A DNA stretch of 64,000 bases from Cervus elaphus (taxonomy: Eukaryota; Chordata; Mammalia; Artiodactyla; Cervidae): contig NC_057823.1 of assembly GCF_910594005.1 (NCBI RefSeq), positions 65,222,015 through 65,286,014 on the forward strand, read 5' to 3'. Under the pieces are notes generated by a model. The model was not told where the DNA came from. It made no database searches and saw only the letters and a list, made by a program, of their open reading frames with translations. Position 1 is the first letter of the stretch. Each line of letters begins with the position of its first letter. This document shows positions 33,020-44,649 of this stretch, one piece after another. Position numbers and translations under genes: made by a program.

Positions 33020-34355
33020 AAAAGAAGACTTTCTCAAGAACATGCAAATAGAAGTAACGATTAATGATGAATTTGAAATAAATCTGTACTCCCCTAAATC
33101 CTGTGATTATTATTCCATAGTACTTGCTAGGTTAACTCTGCCTAAGGTTAACTCTACCTACTTGATTAAGATAAAGTACGTACTGTTTGGTCACACTATA
33201 CTTTGCTTTCAGCTTTCATGCACTCCTAAAGAAAAAAAAAAATGTTTTATAGAGGACAGGAGCCTCAGAGAATTGTAAAAGATGTTCAGGAATTCCAAGT
33301 CATGTCTCCCTGAAATACAAACCACAAGAAAGGGGATATGGCTTATTCAAGGGTGTACTTTCCCTCTGAGAAGTCAAGAAACCTCAGGACAGAGACCACA
33401 CTCAGCCTTGGCTACGGAAATGAGAGTTCAAAAAGCTAGGAAAGAGCAGTGAGGTGCTCTATTAAATACTGAAGGTCAAGCTCTGCCCTCACACTATCTG
33501 CTGACAAGGAGGGGGAAAAATGTAGCTTTAGGATGAAAACCAGGCAACTAGGGAGAAATCTTTGGGTGTTTTTTGGTTGCTCTCTTAAATTGGAGCTTTT
33601 TCATTGAAAAAGCAAGAACATTAACCTTTGTTAATATTTTTTTAAAGGTAGATGAGAAGTTTGACAGCTCAGTGTAGAAAGAATAAGAGGTGCGGGGAAC
33701 TAGTAATTACTGCTATTCAGAGACAAAGGCATGTGTGTGTGTGTGCGCGCGTGTGTGCGTGCACTTGTATGTTCGCCGTTCTCTGATTTCAGTTTATTAT
33801 TTAACTTCTTTCTTCCTGCCAACAGAGACAGCTTTCTCCTGTGACCTTGACAAAGGGAAGTTAAAGAACAGAAAAGACATTGAAGTTCACTTTAGGGTGG
33901 AAATTTACTAAATACATAGGAGATCTGTTTTCCAAGTCGAAAAATGATTTTTTTCCAAACTTAGCACTCATATTGTTTTAGGAATATAACTTGGGATTCC
34001 TCCTCCTTCAAACCTGTATTTCTCTTTTGTCCATGTTCTCCTGTACAGTCAACTGATGCATCTTTAAATGTTTTAAATGGTAAATGACGCCATTTAAAAG
34101 CTCTAAGGGTGAAGCTATATTCAGAACATGATCATGAGCCAGAAAAAAAAGAGGAGCAAAAAGGTCAAGAGAAGCAAGGATAAATGTCACTAATTCACAT
34201 TGTAACACAATTTCCTAATAGAAAAGCACTCACTCTGAGATTTTTCTTACAGTTGGTTAAGATGCAACTATACAATGCCTGGCCATGATAGTCATGTGGA
34301 ATTACAGGGTATCATACTAGGAGACAATATGAAACTTTCACCAGTTCTTGAGTCT
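33020..34355. other. Intergenic sequence, no gene seen
   Basis: No repeat recognised apart from a 36-bp alternating purine-pyrimidine tract listed separately. Frames are short and without domains. Confidence 0.45.
33729..33764. repeat. Alternating purine-pyrimidine tract (mixed GT/GC), 36 bp
   Basis: From 33729 to 33764 purines and pyrimidines alternate without a break, with a central cgcgcg core (gtgcgcgcgtgtg). GC steps inside GT repeats favour left-handed DNA more than GT alone. No gene is nearby. Confidence 0.9.
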
Positions 34356-34359
34356 TGTC

Positions 34360-34545
34360 AAACAGAGCTAGAATCATATTCCTATACTTTTATTGGCTAT
34401 GTATTCTTTGGCAAGTTTCTTAAACACCCAAGGCTCATTTGTTCAAATGTGAAGTGAGGATAATAGTGCTCCACCATCTTTAAAGAATTTGTGAACATTA
34501 GAAGTGATATGTATAAAAAGCCTAGGATAAATTTGGGAACACAGA
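34360..34545 (+). repeat. MIR SINE
   Basis: Sense MIR: tttggcaagtttcttaaacac (34409), atttgttcaaatgtgaagtgaggataatagtgctc (34437), gtgaacattagaagtgatatgtataaaaagcc (34491). Collinear with the MIR core and 3' half. Confidence 0.7.
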
Positions 34546-34729
34546 GATATTTAATATATGAATAAAACACAGCCATTACAACTCTAATTCATTGTCATTC
34601 ACAATGAAAAAAAAAAGTTATGGAGCATTTTCTATGAAAATATCCAAGATACAGAGGAGAAGCTAGGATAGTTGAGTTAAAGTATCGGGGGGAGGAAAGG
34701 AATGACCAAGAGCTTTCACTAAGCCCCTA

Positions 34730-34870
34730 GGTTCCTATCCAATACCTCATCATATCCACATCATCATGCTGCCTTTTCAACTGAGAAACCCAGGAATGAA
34801 AGAAAGCAACTTTTCTAAGGTTGTCAGGCTGGCTGTTGGCAAAGCCATGAATAAAACCCAGTTCCCACAA
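34730..34870 (-). repeat. MIR-like fragment
   Basis: tcaactgagaaacccaggaatgaaagaaagcaacttttctaagg followed by a ccatgaataaaacccagttccc stretch resembles the complement of the MIR 5' half. Weak. Confidence 0.45.
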
Positions 34871-35201
34871 CTCCCAATCCTGCTCCTTTTCTTACACTGC
34901 AAGCCTTCCCCAAATTCATTTCTCATTTATTCTTTTATAAGTAAAGGACACAAGATACTTTCAGAAGAGAAACTAGACTGTGCCAAATAGATACCCAAAA
35001 CACAGGAATACATAACAAGACACCATGAGAGAGGAGATAAGGAAACTAAAAAGACAAAATAAATTCACATGTATTGCCATTGACAAAAAATTCAGTTGAA
35101 TGACAAACAGAGCTATTCAATTATGCAGAAAGAACACATTTCTTATGATAACTCTAGTCTTGAGGAGGAGTTCAGGTGTATCATAAATTCTTCATAAAAA
35201 G
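34871..35201. other. Intergenic sequence, no feature seen
   Basis: AT-rich spacer. Nothing recognised. Confidence 0.4.
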
Positions 35202-35459
35202 TTGCTGCTGCTAAGTCGATCAGTCGTATCCTACTCTATGCGACCCCATAGACAGCAGCCCACTAGGCTCCTCTGTCCCTGGGATTTTCCAGGTAAGAAT
35301 ACTGGAGTGGGTTGCCATTTCCTTCTCCAATGCATGAAAGTGAAGTCGCTCGGTTGTGCCCAATTCTTAGCGACCCCGTGGACTATAGCCTACCAGACTC
35401 CTCCATCCATGGGATTTTCCAGGCAAGAATACTGGAGTGGGGTACCATTGCCTTCTCTG
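35202..35459 (-). mobile_element. Bov-A2 SINE (two BovA units)
   Basis: Begins with the complement of the gctgctgc-rich 3' tail (gttgctgctgctaagtcg at 35201). Two complementary BovA units follow (ggagtgggttgccatttcc at 35305 and gagtggggtaccattgcc at 35435), joined by the caatgcatgaaagtgaag linker at 35327. Frames through it are not genes. Confidence 0.95.
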
Positions 35460-35796
35460 AAGTTAAGATGGTCGAAAAACTATTCTGTATTTATATACAA
35501 AATGGGCAAAATATTAAAAAAAAAAACATCAACAGTTTTGACTTGTAGAGGGTAAGCTTCAATAATCTGGAAAATTCAGTTTTTAATCAAACACTACATG
35601 CCTCAATTATGTTAGCTCTTTGGGGAGGATATTCTATTTGTGTAGTATATTTATTGATTGCTTTCATTCGAATCATTCCTATTGTTTGAAAAGACAGATA
35701 CTGTTGTAAAACAGAAGTACATGGCTAGAAGGAGGGGGAAAAAATGCTCTGCTAAAGGTCAGGCAAGGAGAAAAAAAGTATCTCATTGCTTCTCAT
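35460..35796. other. Intergenic sequence, no feature seen
   Basis: AT-rich, no repeat or coding signal recognised. Confidence 0.4.
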
Positions 35797-35805
35797 AATT
35801 GCTAG

Positions 35806-36022
35806 GTTTGTTGTTATTGCTTAGTCTCTAAGTCGTGTTCAATTCTTTCAGACCCTGTGGACTGTAGCCCACCAAGCTCCTCTGTCCATGGGATTTTCTA
35901 GGCAACAATACTGGAGTGGGTTGCCATTTCCTTCTCCAGGGGATCTTCCTGACCCAGAGATTAAACCCAGGTCTCCTGCATTGGCAGGTGGATTCATTCC
36001 TGCTGAGCCACCGGGGAGGCTC
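35806..36022 (-). mobile_element. Bov-tA SINE with 9-bp target-site duplication
   Basis: Complement of a complete Bov-tA: tctctaagtcgtgttcaatt (35824), actggagtgggttgccatttcc (35911), tgctgagccaccggggaggc (36001). The 9-mer aattgctag flanks it at 35797-35805 and 36023-36031. Confidence 0.96.
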
Positions 36023-36031
36023 AATTGCTAG

Positions 36032-36916
36032 ATGCACGTGTATCAGTATTTTCCAGTATCAAATACATTTCACATTTCCCCAATATCTAACCAAACAAAA
36101 CAATCACCTCCTCCTCAGTACATTCTCTAACAACTCCCAGCCCACACTGACTTCTCTTTATTCTACTCAGGTGGCATCTAAATGCTTTGCAACATCCCTT
36201 GAATCATTCGTATTGTATTCTGTAAAACTTATAGACTGTTTGTTAATATTGCATGTGCGTGTATCTTACATATACAGTTAATTTAAAAATACTTGAATAC
36301 ATATTCAATGTTTGCTATTTCATCTCATCAACCAAGAGGCACAATGCTCAGGAAATGTGTTTAATCAGTAAATGAATAAATGTATGAACAAATAGATAAT
36401 GAATAAATTTAGAAGTCATGTTAAAAATATTGAGTGAAAGCAACCCTGGCCTAATGAATGCTTTAGCAATGTTTACATATGAATTAAATTAATTTCACAC
36501 CTTTCAGGCATGAGATACTGGCTTGTTCAATGAGGTCTCAGCAAGGCGTATTGAAGAAGAAAAACGGAACTGAAATGAATGTTCATTTCCTGGCCAAAAA
36601 AAGACACTGAATTTTAAGCAGATTACATTATATCTAGACCTATTTCCACATAAGTTAAATAAGCAGACTGAATTTGGATCTTTGAGATCCCTTCCAATTT
36701 TGAAGATCTTTGACATCCCATCCAATTTTGAGCTACATATCATATTTATGATATGACAGGAAATAAGGAAATGACCAGATTGGAGGCCTTGGGTTGTTGT
36801 TTCTTCTCAGGATCCATTTATTCTAAAATCTGATGGCTCTTCAAAAATTACCCATGGGATTTTCAAAAACAGATGCATAGATTATTCCTCGCAATGTTGT
36901 ATCCCATGTGTGTTCC
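36032..36916. other. Intergenic sequence, no gene seen
   Basis: No firm repeat. A gatcccttccaattttga pair at 36686 and 36715 is a short local direct repeat with weak MIR-like character. No coding signal. Confidence 0.4.
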
Positions 36917-39900
36917 AGCTACTTCTGAATAACCAACAAATCATGGAAGAAATAAAAAATGGAAATCAAAATATACATAGAAACAAATGAAAAGGAAAAC
37001 ATGACAACCCAAAACCTATGGTATTCAGTTAAAGCAGTGCTAAAGGGAAGGTTCATAGCATTACAAGCTTACCTCTAGACACAAGAGAAAAATCAAATAA
37101 ATAAGGCACCTAGAAAAAGACAAAATGAAGAACCCCAGGGTTAGCAGAAGGAAAGAAATCATAAAAATTAGGGCAGAAATAAATGCAAAAGAAACAAAGG
37201 AGACTATGGCAAAAATTAACAAAACTAAAAGCTGTTTCTTTGAGAAAATAAATAAAATAGACAAACCATTAGCCAGACTCATCAAGAAAAAAAAAGGGAG
37301 AAGAATCAAATCAACAAAATTAGAAATGAAAATGGAGAGATCACAACAGACAACACTGAAATACAAAGGATCGATCATAAAAGACTACTATCAGCAACTA
37401 TATGCCAATAAAATAGACAATTTGGAATAAATGGATGAATTCTTATAAAAGTATAACCTTCCAAAACTGAATCAGGAAAAAACAGAAAATCTTAACAAAC
37501 CCATCACAAGCACAGAAATAGAAACTGTAATCAAAAATCTTCCAATAAACAAAAGCCCAGGACGAGATGGCTTCACAGCTAAATTCTACCAAAAATTTAG
37601 AGAAGAGCTAATGCATATCCTACTCAACTCTTCCAGAAAATTGCAGAGGAAAGTAAACTCCCAAACTCATTCTATGAGGCCACCATCACCTTAATACCAA
37701 AACCAGGCAAAGATGACACACAAAAAGAAAACTACAGGCTGATATCACTGATGAACATAGATGAAAAAAATCCTCAACAAAATTCTAGCAAATAGAATCC
37801 AACAACATATTAAAAAGATCATACATCATGACCAAGTGGGCTTTATCCCAGGGATGCAAGGATTCTTCAATAGTCACAAATCAATCAATGCGATACACCA
37901 CATTAACAATTTGAAAGATAAAAACCATATGATTATCTCAATAGATGCAGAGAAAGCCTTTGACAAAATTCAACACCTATTTATGATAAAACTCTCCAAA
38001 AAGCAGGCAAAGAAGGAACATACCTCATCATAATGAAAGCCATATATGATAAACCCACAGCAAACATTTTCCTCAATGGTGAAAAATTGAAAGCCTTTCC
38101 CCTAAAGTCAGGAACAAAACAAGGGTGCCCACTCTCACCACTACTATTCAACATAGTTTTGGATGTTAGCCACAGAAATCAGAGCAGAAAAAGAAATAAA
38201 AGGAATCCAGATAGGAAAAGAAGAAGTAAAACTCTCACTGTTTGCAGACGACATGATCCTCTACATAGAAAACACTAAAGACTCTACCAGAAAATTACTA
38301 GAGCTAATCAATGAATATAGTAAAGTTGCAGGATACAAAATTAATACAAAGAAATCCCTTGCATTCCTATACACTAACAATGAGAAATCAGAAAGAGAAA
38401 TTAAGGAAACAATACCATTCACCATTGTGATGCAAAGAATAAAATACTTAGGAATAAATCTACCTAAAGAAACAAAAGACCTATATATAGAAAACTATAA
38501 AACACTGATGAAAGAAATCAAAGATGACACAAATAGATGGAGAAATAGACCATGTTCATGGATCAGAAGAAACAATATAGTGAACATGAGTATACTACCC
38601 AAAGCAATCTATAGATTCAATGCAATCCCTATCAGGCTACCAATGGTATTTTTCACAGAACTAGAACAAATAATTTCACAATTTATATGGAAATACAAGG
38701 AACCTCGAAGAACCAAATCAATCTTGAGAAAGAAGAATGGAAGTGGAGGAATCAACCTGCCTGACTTCAGACTATACAACAAAGCTACAGTCATCAAGAC
38801 AGCATGGTGCTGGCACAAAGAGAGAAATACAGATCAATGGAAGAAAATAGAAAGCCCAGAGATAAATCCACACATCTATGGACACCTCATCTTTGACAAA
38901 GGAGGCAAGAATATACAGTGGAGAAAAGACAATCTCTTTAACAAGTGGTGCTGGGAAAACTGGTCAACCACTTGTAAAAGAATGAAACTAGAACACCTTC
39001 TAACACTATACACAAAAATAAACTCAAAATGGATTAAAGATCTAAATGTAAGACCAGAAGCTATAAAACTCCTAGAGGAGAACATAGGCAAAACACTCTC
39101 CGACATAAACCACAGCAGGATCCTCTATGACCCACCTCCCAGAATATTGGAAATAAAAGCAAAAATAAACAAACAGGACCTAATGAAAAGCTTAAAAGCT
39201 TCTGCACAACACAGGAAACTATAAGCAAGGTGAAAAGACAACCTTCAGAAAGGGGGGAAATAATAGCAACTGAAACAACGGACAAAGAATTAATCTCAAA
39301 AATATACAAGCAACTCCTGCAGCTCAATTCCAGAAAAATAAAAGACCCAATCAAAAAGTGGGCCAAAGAACTAAACAGACATTTCTCCAAAGAAGACATA
39401 CACATGGCTAACAGACACATGAAAAGATGCTCAACATCACTATCAGAGAAATGCAAATCAAAACCACAATGAGGTACCATTACACACCAGTCAGAATGGC
39501 TACTATCCAAAAGTCTATGAGAAATAAATGCTGGAGGGTGTGGAGGGTGTGGAGAAAAGGGAACCCTCTTACACTGTTGGTGGGAATGCAAACTAATACA
39601 GCCACTATGGAGAACAGTGTGGTGATTCCTTAAAAAACTGGAAATTGACCCAGCAATCCCACTGCTGGGCATACACACTGAGGAAACCAGAATTGAAAGA
39701 GACACATGTACCCCAATGTTCATCGCAGCACTGTTTATAATAGTCAGGACATGGAAGCAACCTAGATGCCCATCAGCAGACGAATGGATAAGGAAACTAT
39801 GGTACATATACACAATGGAATATTACTCAGCCATTAAAAAGAATACATTTGAATCAGTTCTAATGAGGTGGATGAAACTGGAGCCTATTATACAGAGTAA

Positions 39901-40350
39901 AGTAAGCCAGAAAGTAAAATACCAATACAGTATACTAATGCAAATATATGGAATATATGGAATTTAGAAAGATGGTAATGATAACCCTGTATGCGAGACA
40001 GCATGAGAGACACAGATGTATTGAACAGTCTTTTGAACTCTGTAGGAGAGGGCAAGGGTGGGATGAATGGCATTGAAACATGGGAGAACATGAACATGAA
40101 ATATGGGAGAATGGCATTGAAACATGTAAATTATCATATGTGAAACGAATCACCAGTCGAGGTTCAATGCATGATATGGTGCTCAGGGCTGGTGCACTGG
40201 GATGACCCAGAGGGATGGGATGGGGAGGGAGGTGGGAAGGGGGTTCAGGATGGGGATCATATGTACACCTATGGCAGAGTCAAGTCAATGTATGGCAAAA
40301 CCAATACAATGTTGTAAAGTAAAATAAACAAATTAAAAAAAATAAATAAA
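36917..40350 (+). mobile_element. Older 5'-truncated ruminant L1, 3.4 kb
   Basis: Begins within ORF2 between the endonuclease and reverse transcriptase domains (acttctgaataaccaacaaat near 36921). It continues through the RT, the C-terminal zinc-knuckle region, the 3' UTR (gggatggggagggaggtggg at 40215) and an A-rich end at 40330-40352. Many indels and a short duplication (two copies of ggtgtggag at 39538-39555) distinguish it from the 24-kb copy. No target-site duplication could be identified. Confidence 0.93.
37125..39224 (+). pseudogene. L1 ORF2, decayed, several frameshifts
   Basis: The ORF2 protein is spread over at least four frames: 37125-37430 (pre-RT linker, ending KIDNLE), 37761-38033 (HDQVGFIPGMQG, ISIDAEKAFDKIQH), 38033-38278 (GTKQGCPLSPLLFN) and 38163-39224 (LSLFADDMILY, GYKINTKKSLAF, then thumb and connection to PRILEIKAK). 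The catalytic aspartates of motifs A and C are still encoded, but in different frames, so no functional enzyme can be made. A further C-terminal piece is at 39230-39472, and the rest extends to about 39970. Confidence 0.92.
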
Positions 40351-40355
40351 AATAA

Positions 40356-40832
40356 CACATTTGATTCAGTTCTAATGAGGTGGATGAAACTGGAGCCTAT
40401 TATACAGAGTGAAGTAAGTCAGAAAGAAAACCACCAATACAGTATGTTAATGCATATATATGGAATTTAGAAAGATGGTAACGATGACTCTATATGCTAG
40501 ACAGCAAAAAAGACACAGACATAAAGAAGAACAGGCTTTTGGACTCTGTGGGAGAAGGTGAGGGTGGGATCATTTGAGAGAATAGCATTGAAACATGTAT
40601 ATCGTCATATGTAAAATAGATGACCAGTCCAAGTTTGATGCATGAAACAGGGCACTCAAAGCTGGTGCACTGGGACAACCCAGAGGGATGTGATGGCGAG
40701 CGATGTGGGAAGGGGGTTCAGGCTAGTGAACACATATACACCCATGGCTGATTCATGTCAATGTATGGCAGAAACCACCACAATATTATAAAGTAATTAG
40801 CCTCCAATTAAATATATAAATTAAAAAAAAAT
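40356..40832 (+). mobile_element. Second L1 3' end in tandem
   Basis: Starts at acatttgattcagttctaatgaggtgg, which corresponds to 39843 in the preceding L1, and repeats the ORF2 end and complete 3' UTR to an A-tail at 40823-40831. It abuts the A-rich tail of the upstream element in the same orientation. The two 3' UTRs differ at many positions, so they come from separate retrotransposition events and not from a recent local duplication. Confidence 0.92.
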
Positions 40833-41039
40833 ACTAGGATTTTACTCAAGCTCACTGAAGATAGGGCTCTCTAACACAAAGACCAGCATAAACAAGTTTG
40901 CAATTTTCTGTAATGATGTGGTGTATGGCCAGACACAGTACTGGCCAGTATAACACACTGGACAAAAGTATGAAATTTTGTGGCAGAAAGACTTGGTCTG
41001 ACAAGCAAGAATAAGAAATAAGGGGGGACAGTCTTATTA

Positions 41040-41925
41040 GTCTTACATTAAAACCCACTATTAAGATATTTTAGTTAGGATTATGCTGGTGCATAAATGG
41101 ATAAAAATATCCATAGAATAGAGTAAGAAATCCAGAATTATCCCTCAAACATACGAAAGTTTAGGATAGGCTAAAAAGGAGGCATTCTAATGAGTGGGCC
41201 TCAGATGTATTTTTAAATGATACTAAGAAAGATGCATACCTTTTAGAAAAATGACAAGCTTGGATCCTTACTTCACATCATATACCAAGGAAAAGTTCAA
41301 ATGGATTAAAGATCACAGGGTAAGGGAGGAAAGGGGAATCTGTATGAAGAAAACACGGAGTATACGTCTTTAAAATCAGAGTGGATGAGGAATTTGTAAC
41401 AAAGATTCAAAATACAGAATCAATAATATAAAAGATAATTTTTTAAAGGTAACTAAAATAACTATCACAACAAAAATTTTCAAATATATGAAATAATATC
41501 TGAAAATAAGTGGGAAAATATTTGTAACTCATATCATAGACAAAAAGTTACTCTCCCCAAAATAAAAAAGAACAATCCGAAAATAAGAGAAAGACAAAAA
41601 AACACAATAAAAAAAAAAATAGGCAAAGCACATGAACAGAGAATCCGCATAAAATAAAGACCATGATTCTCTATGAAACAGACACTCAACTTCAGTCCTA
41701 AAAGAAACACAAGCTAAAACAACATGAGGTAGTTTTGGTGCCAGCAAGGGCAGAAAAGTGTGTACAGGATTAGCCTTCCTGTAAATAACAATCTTTAAAC
41801 ACAGGACAATACATAAACCATGACTATTTAAAAACACTAGAGTGCGTTGCCTGAAACTAACACAACATTGTTAATCGACTATATCCCAATTCAAATAAAA
41901 GCTTTAAAAATAAAATAGAAGCACT
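41040..41925 (+). repeat. Old L1 ORF2 3' part and separate L1 tail
   Basis: aaggaggcattctaatgagtggg (41177), accaaggaaaagttcaaatggattaaagatc (41285) and catgaacagagaatccgc (41631) follow the last third of an old L1 ORF2, without an open frame. From about 41835, gttgcctgaaactaacacaacattgttaatcgac is the older artiodactyl L1 3' UTR end, ending A-rich near 41925. Confidence 0.7.
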
Positions 41926-42270
41926 AGAGTGCAAACAAGAGCAGGAAGAAGCTGAAGAGGATTCACCTTTGAAAACAGCAAGTTCATTTGGTAAGTTCTG
42001 CATTTATAGGATATTGCCTCAGAGAGCACTCTCCTGTCTGTAAGGTAGTAAGTGGATAGAATTCAATGACTAAACTGAACTTTTTCATACTGAGGTGTCA
42101 AAGCACAGGGGTCAGTTTTTTAGAAGTAGTTGGAAATCTCTACATGTGTGCATGTAAGAGGTAATGATATAGATGGATACCTAGCCTAAGAAAACATAAT
42201 GGTGATTTCTGCATAGCAAGGATGTGGTGTTTTATTTACTTATTTTAGCTCTATATTTTCTTTTGGGGGG
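41926..42270. other. Intergenic sequence, no feature seen
   Basis: Nothing recognised between two L1 fragments. Confidence 0.4.
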
Positions 42271-42279
42271 ATTTTAAAA

Positions 42280-43836
42280 ATTTATCTATTTTAATTGCAG
42301 GGTGATTACTTTACAATATTGTGATGGGTTTTGCCGTACATCAACATGAATCAGTCACAGGTATACATGCATACCCCCATTCTGAATCCCCCTACCACCT
42401 CCCTCCCCACCCTATCCTTCTGGATTGTCCCAGAGCACTGGCTTTGCATGCCCTGCTCATGCATCGAACTTGCATTGGTCATCTATTTACATATGGTAAT
42501 GTACATGTTTTAATGCTATTCTCTCAAATTATCCCACCCTCACCTTCTCTCACTGAGCCCAAAAGTCTGTCCTATAAGTCTGCGTCTCCTGTGCTGCCCT
42601 GCATATATGATTGTTGGTACCATCTTTCTAAATTCCATATATATGCATTAATATATAATAATTTTCTTTCTCTTTCTGACTTACATCACTCTGTATAACA
42701 AGCTCTAGGTTCATCCACCTCATTAGAACTGACTCAAATGCACTTTTTTTAAAAACTGAGTAATATTCCATTGTGTATATGTACCATAACTCCCTTATCT
42801 ATTCATCTGGCAATGGATATTTGGTTGCTTCCATGTCTTAACTATTATAAATACTGTTGCAATGTACACTGGGGTACATGCGTCTCTCTAAATTCTGGTT
42901 TCTTCAGCCCATATGCTCAGCAGTGGGATTGCTGGATGGTATGGCAGTTCTATTCCCAGTTTTTCAAGAAATCTCCACACTATTCTCCATAGTGGCTCTA
43001 CCAGTTTGCATTCCCACCAACAGTGTAAGAGGGTTCCCTCTCCAGCATTTATTGTTTGTAGACTTTTCAATGATCGTCATTCTGACCAGTGTGAGATGAT
43101 ACCTCATTGTGGTACTGATTTGTATTTCTCTAGTGAGTGATGTTGAACATCTTTTCATGCGTTTATTAGCCATCTGTATGTCTTCTTTGGAGAAATGTCT
43201 GTTTAGGTCTTCTGTCCACTTTTTGATTGGATTGTTCGTTTTTCAGGTATTGAGCTGCATGAGTTCCTTGTATATTTTGGAGATTAATTGTCATTTGTTT
43301 CATTTGCTGTTATTTTCTCCCATTCTGAAGGCTGTCTTTTCAACTTGCTTATAGTTCCTTTGTTGTGCAAAAGTTTTTAAATTGAATTGGGTCCCACTTT
43401 TTAATTTTTGTTTTTATTTCCATTACTTTGTGAGGTGGGTCATAGAGGATCTTGCTGTTATTTATGTTGGAGAGTGTTTTGCCTATGTTTTTCTTTAAGA
43501 GCTTTATAGTTTCTGGTCTTACATTTAGGTCTTTAATCCATTTTGAGTTTATTTTTGTATATGGTGTTAGGAAGTGTTCTAGTTTCATTCTTTTACATGT
43601 AGTTGACCAGTTTTCCCAGCTCCACTTGTTGAAGAGACTATCTTTTCTCTATTATATGTTTTTGCCTCCTTTGTCAAAGATAAGGTGTCCATAGGTGTGC
43701 GGATTTATCTCTGGACTTTCTATTTTGTTCCATTGATCTATATTTCTGTCTTTGTGCCAGTACCAAACTGTCTTGATGACTATAGTTTTGTAACACAGTC
43801 TGAAGTCAGGAACGTTGATTCCTCCATAAAACTGGA
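42280..43836 (-). mobile_element. 5'-truncated ruminant L1, 1.56 kb, minus strand
   Basis: Complement of an L1 3' UTR (tttacaatattgtgatggg at 42311, accacctccctccccaccct at 42394) followed by the complement of the ORF2 C-terminal half (gtgggattgctggatggta near 42922, cctctccagcatttattg at 43037, tttaatccattttgagttta at 43532). It ends at gttgattcctcca, inside the post-RT region. The minus-strand frames at 43349-43588 and 43652-43924 are ORF2 fragments. The 9-mer attttaaaa at 42271-42279 and 43837-43845 is a possible target-site duplication. Confidence 0.92.
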
Positions 43837-44011
43837 ATTTTAAAAGATGTCTATTTAATTTCAAATAACAACAAACCCATAACCCATTCCATGTTAACAC
43901 AAATAATTTTATGAAAATGTTCATTCATTATTATAAAATATTTTCATTTATTCCAAAATAAAGAAGAGTGGCATTTTTTCACATTAAAAACAAACAAACA
44001 AACAAAAAACC

Positions 44012-44128
44012 TCTGTGTGTGTGTGTGTTAGTGCTGAGTCATGTTCAACTCTTTGTGACCACATGGAAAAAGGAGCTCACTAGGCTCCTCTGTCCATGGA
44101 ATTCTCCAGGCAAGAAAGAATACTGGAA
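44012..44128 (-). mobile_element. BovA unit fragment with short TG tract
   Basis: gtgctgagtcatgttcaactctttgtgacc (partly at 44031-44060) and ctaggctcctctgtccatgg (44080) are the complement of a BovA unit. It is truncated before the tRNA-like head and preceded by (TG)8. Confidence 0.82.
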
Positions 44129-44129
44129 A

Positions 44130-44470
44130 AAAAATCTCTGACATCTGGCTTAATAAAACACAGCTGGATTCTTATATATGTTTGTGCATGCAATTTGTAT
44201 TATACATCATGTAACCTCTGGAAAACTCCACTTTACACTCATGAAAGATCAAGAGTGTCAAAAGCAAATAATGACTTAGTATTATAATGAAAATTGTATT
44301 GATCTTTTAGATTCTCCTAAAAGGTTCTTGGGGTCCCCAGCTCTATATTTTCTACATCCACATTTACTGCTTTTGTAAAAAATAAAAACATAAACAAAGA
44401 AAAAAAAATTAAAGACCTTAATGTATGATTCAGCTCTAACCAACCTCAGGAGGAACCTGAGAAAACGACT
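44130..44470. other. Intergenic sequence, no feature seen
   Basis: AT-rich spacer, nothing recognised. Confidence 0.4.
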
Positions 44471-44479
44471 TGATTTTCT

Positions 44480-44640
44480 AAATTCTTATTTTTCTCAGCT
44501 AAAAACATAGATATGTGCCCAACACCTATTATTCTTAGGAACTTAAGTGGATAAAACATATTTAAACCTCTTAGCACAGTGCCTGGCATGGGTGCTAACT
44601 GCTGGTGATCATTATCCTCATCCTCATTGTTGGTGTCCGA
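44480..44640 (+). repeat. MIR SINE 3' half
   Basis: cttaagtggataaaacatatttaaacctcttagcacagtgcctggcatgg is the MIR 3' block (TTAGCACAGTGCCTGGCA), followed by a cattatcctcatcctcattg stretch. Diverged upstream. Confidence 0.55.
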
Positions 44641-44649
44641 TTACCTTTG

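Noticed and set aside
39061..39813. A 250-codon minus-strand frame
   Set aside because: It is antisense to the C-terminal part of L1 ORF2; equivalent antisense frames occur in the other L1 copies (for example 25977-26228 and 26325-26582).
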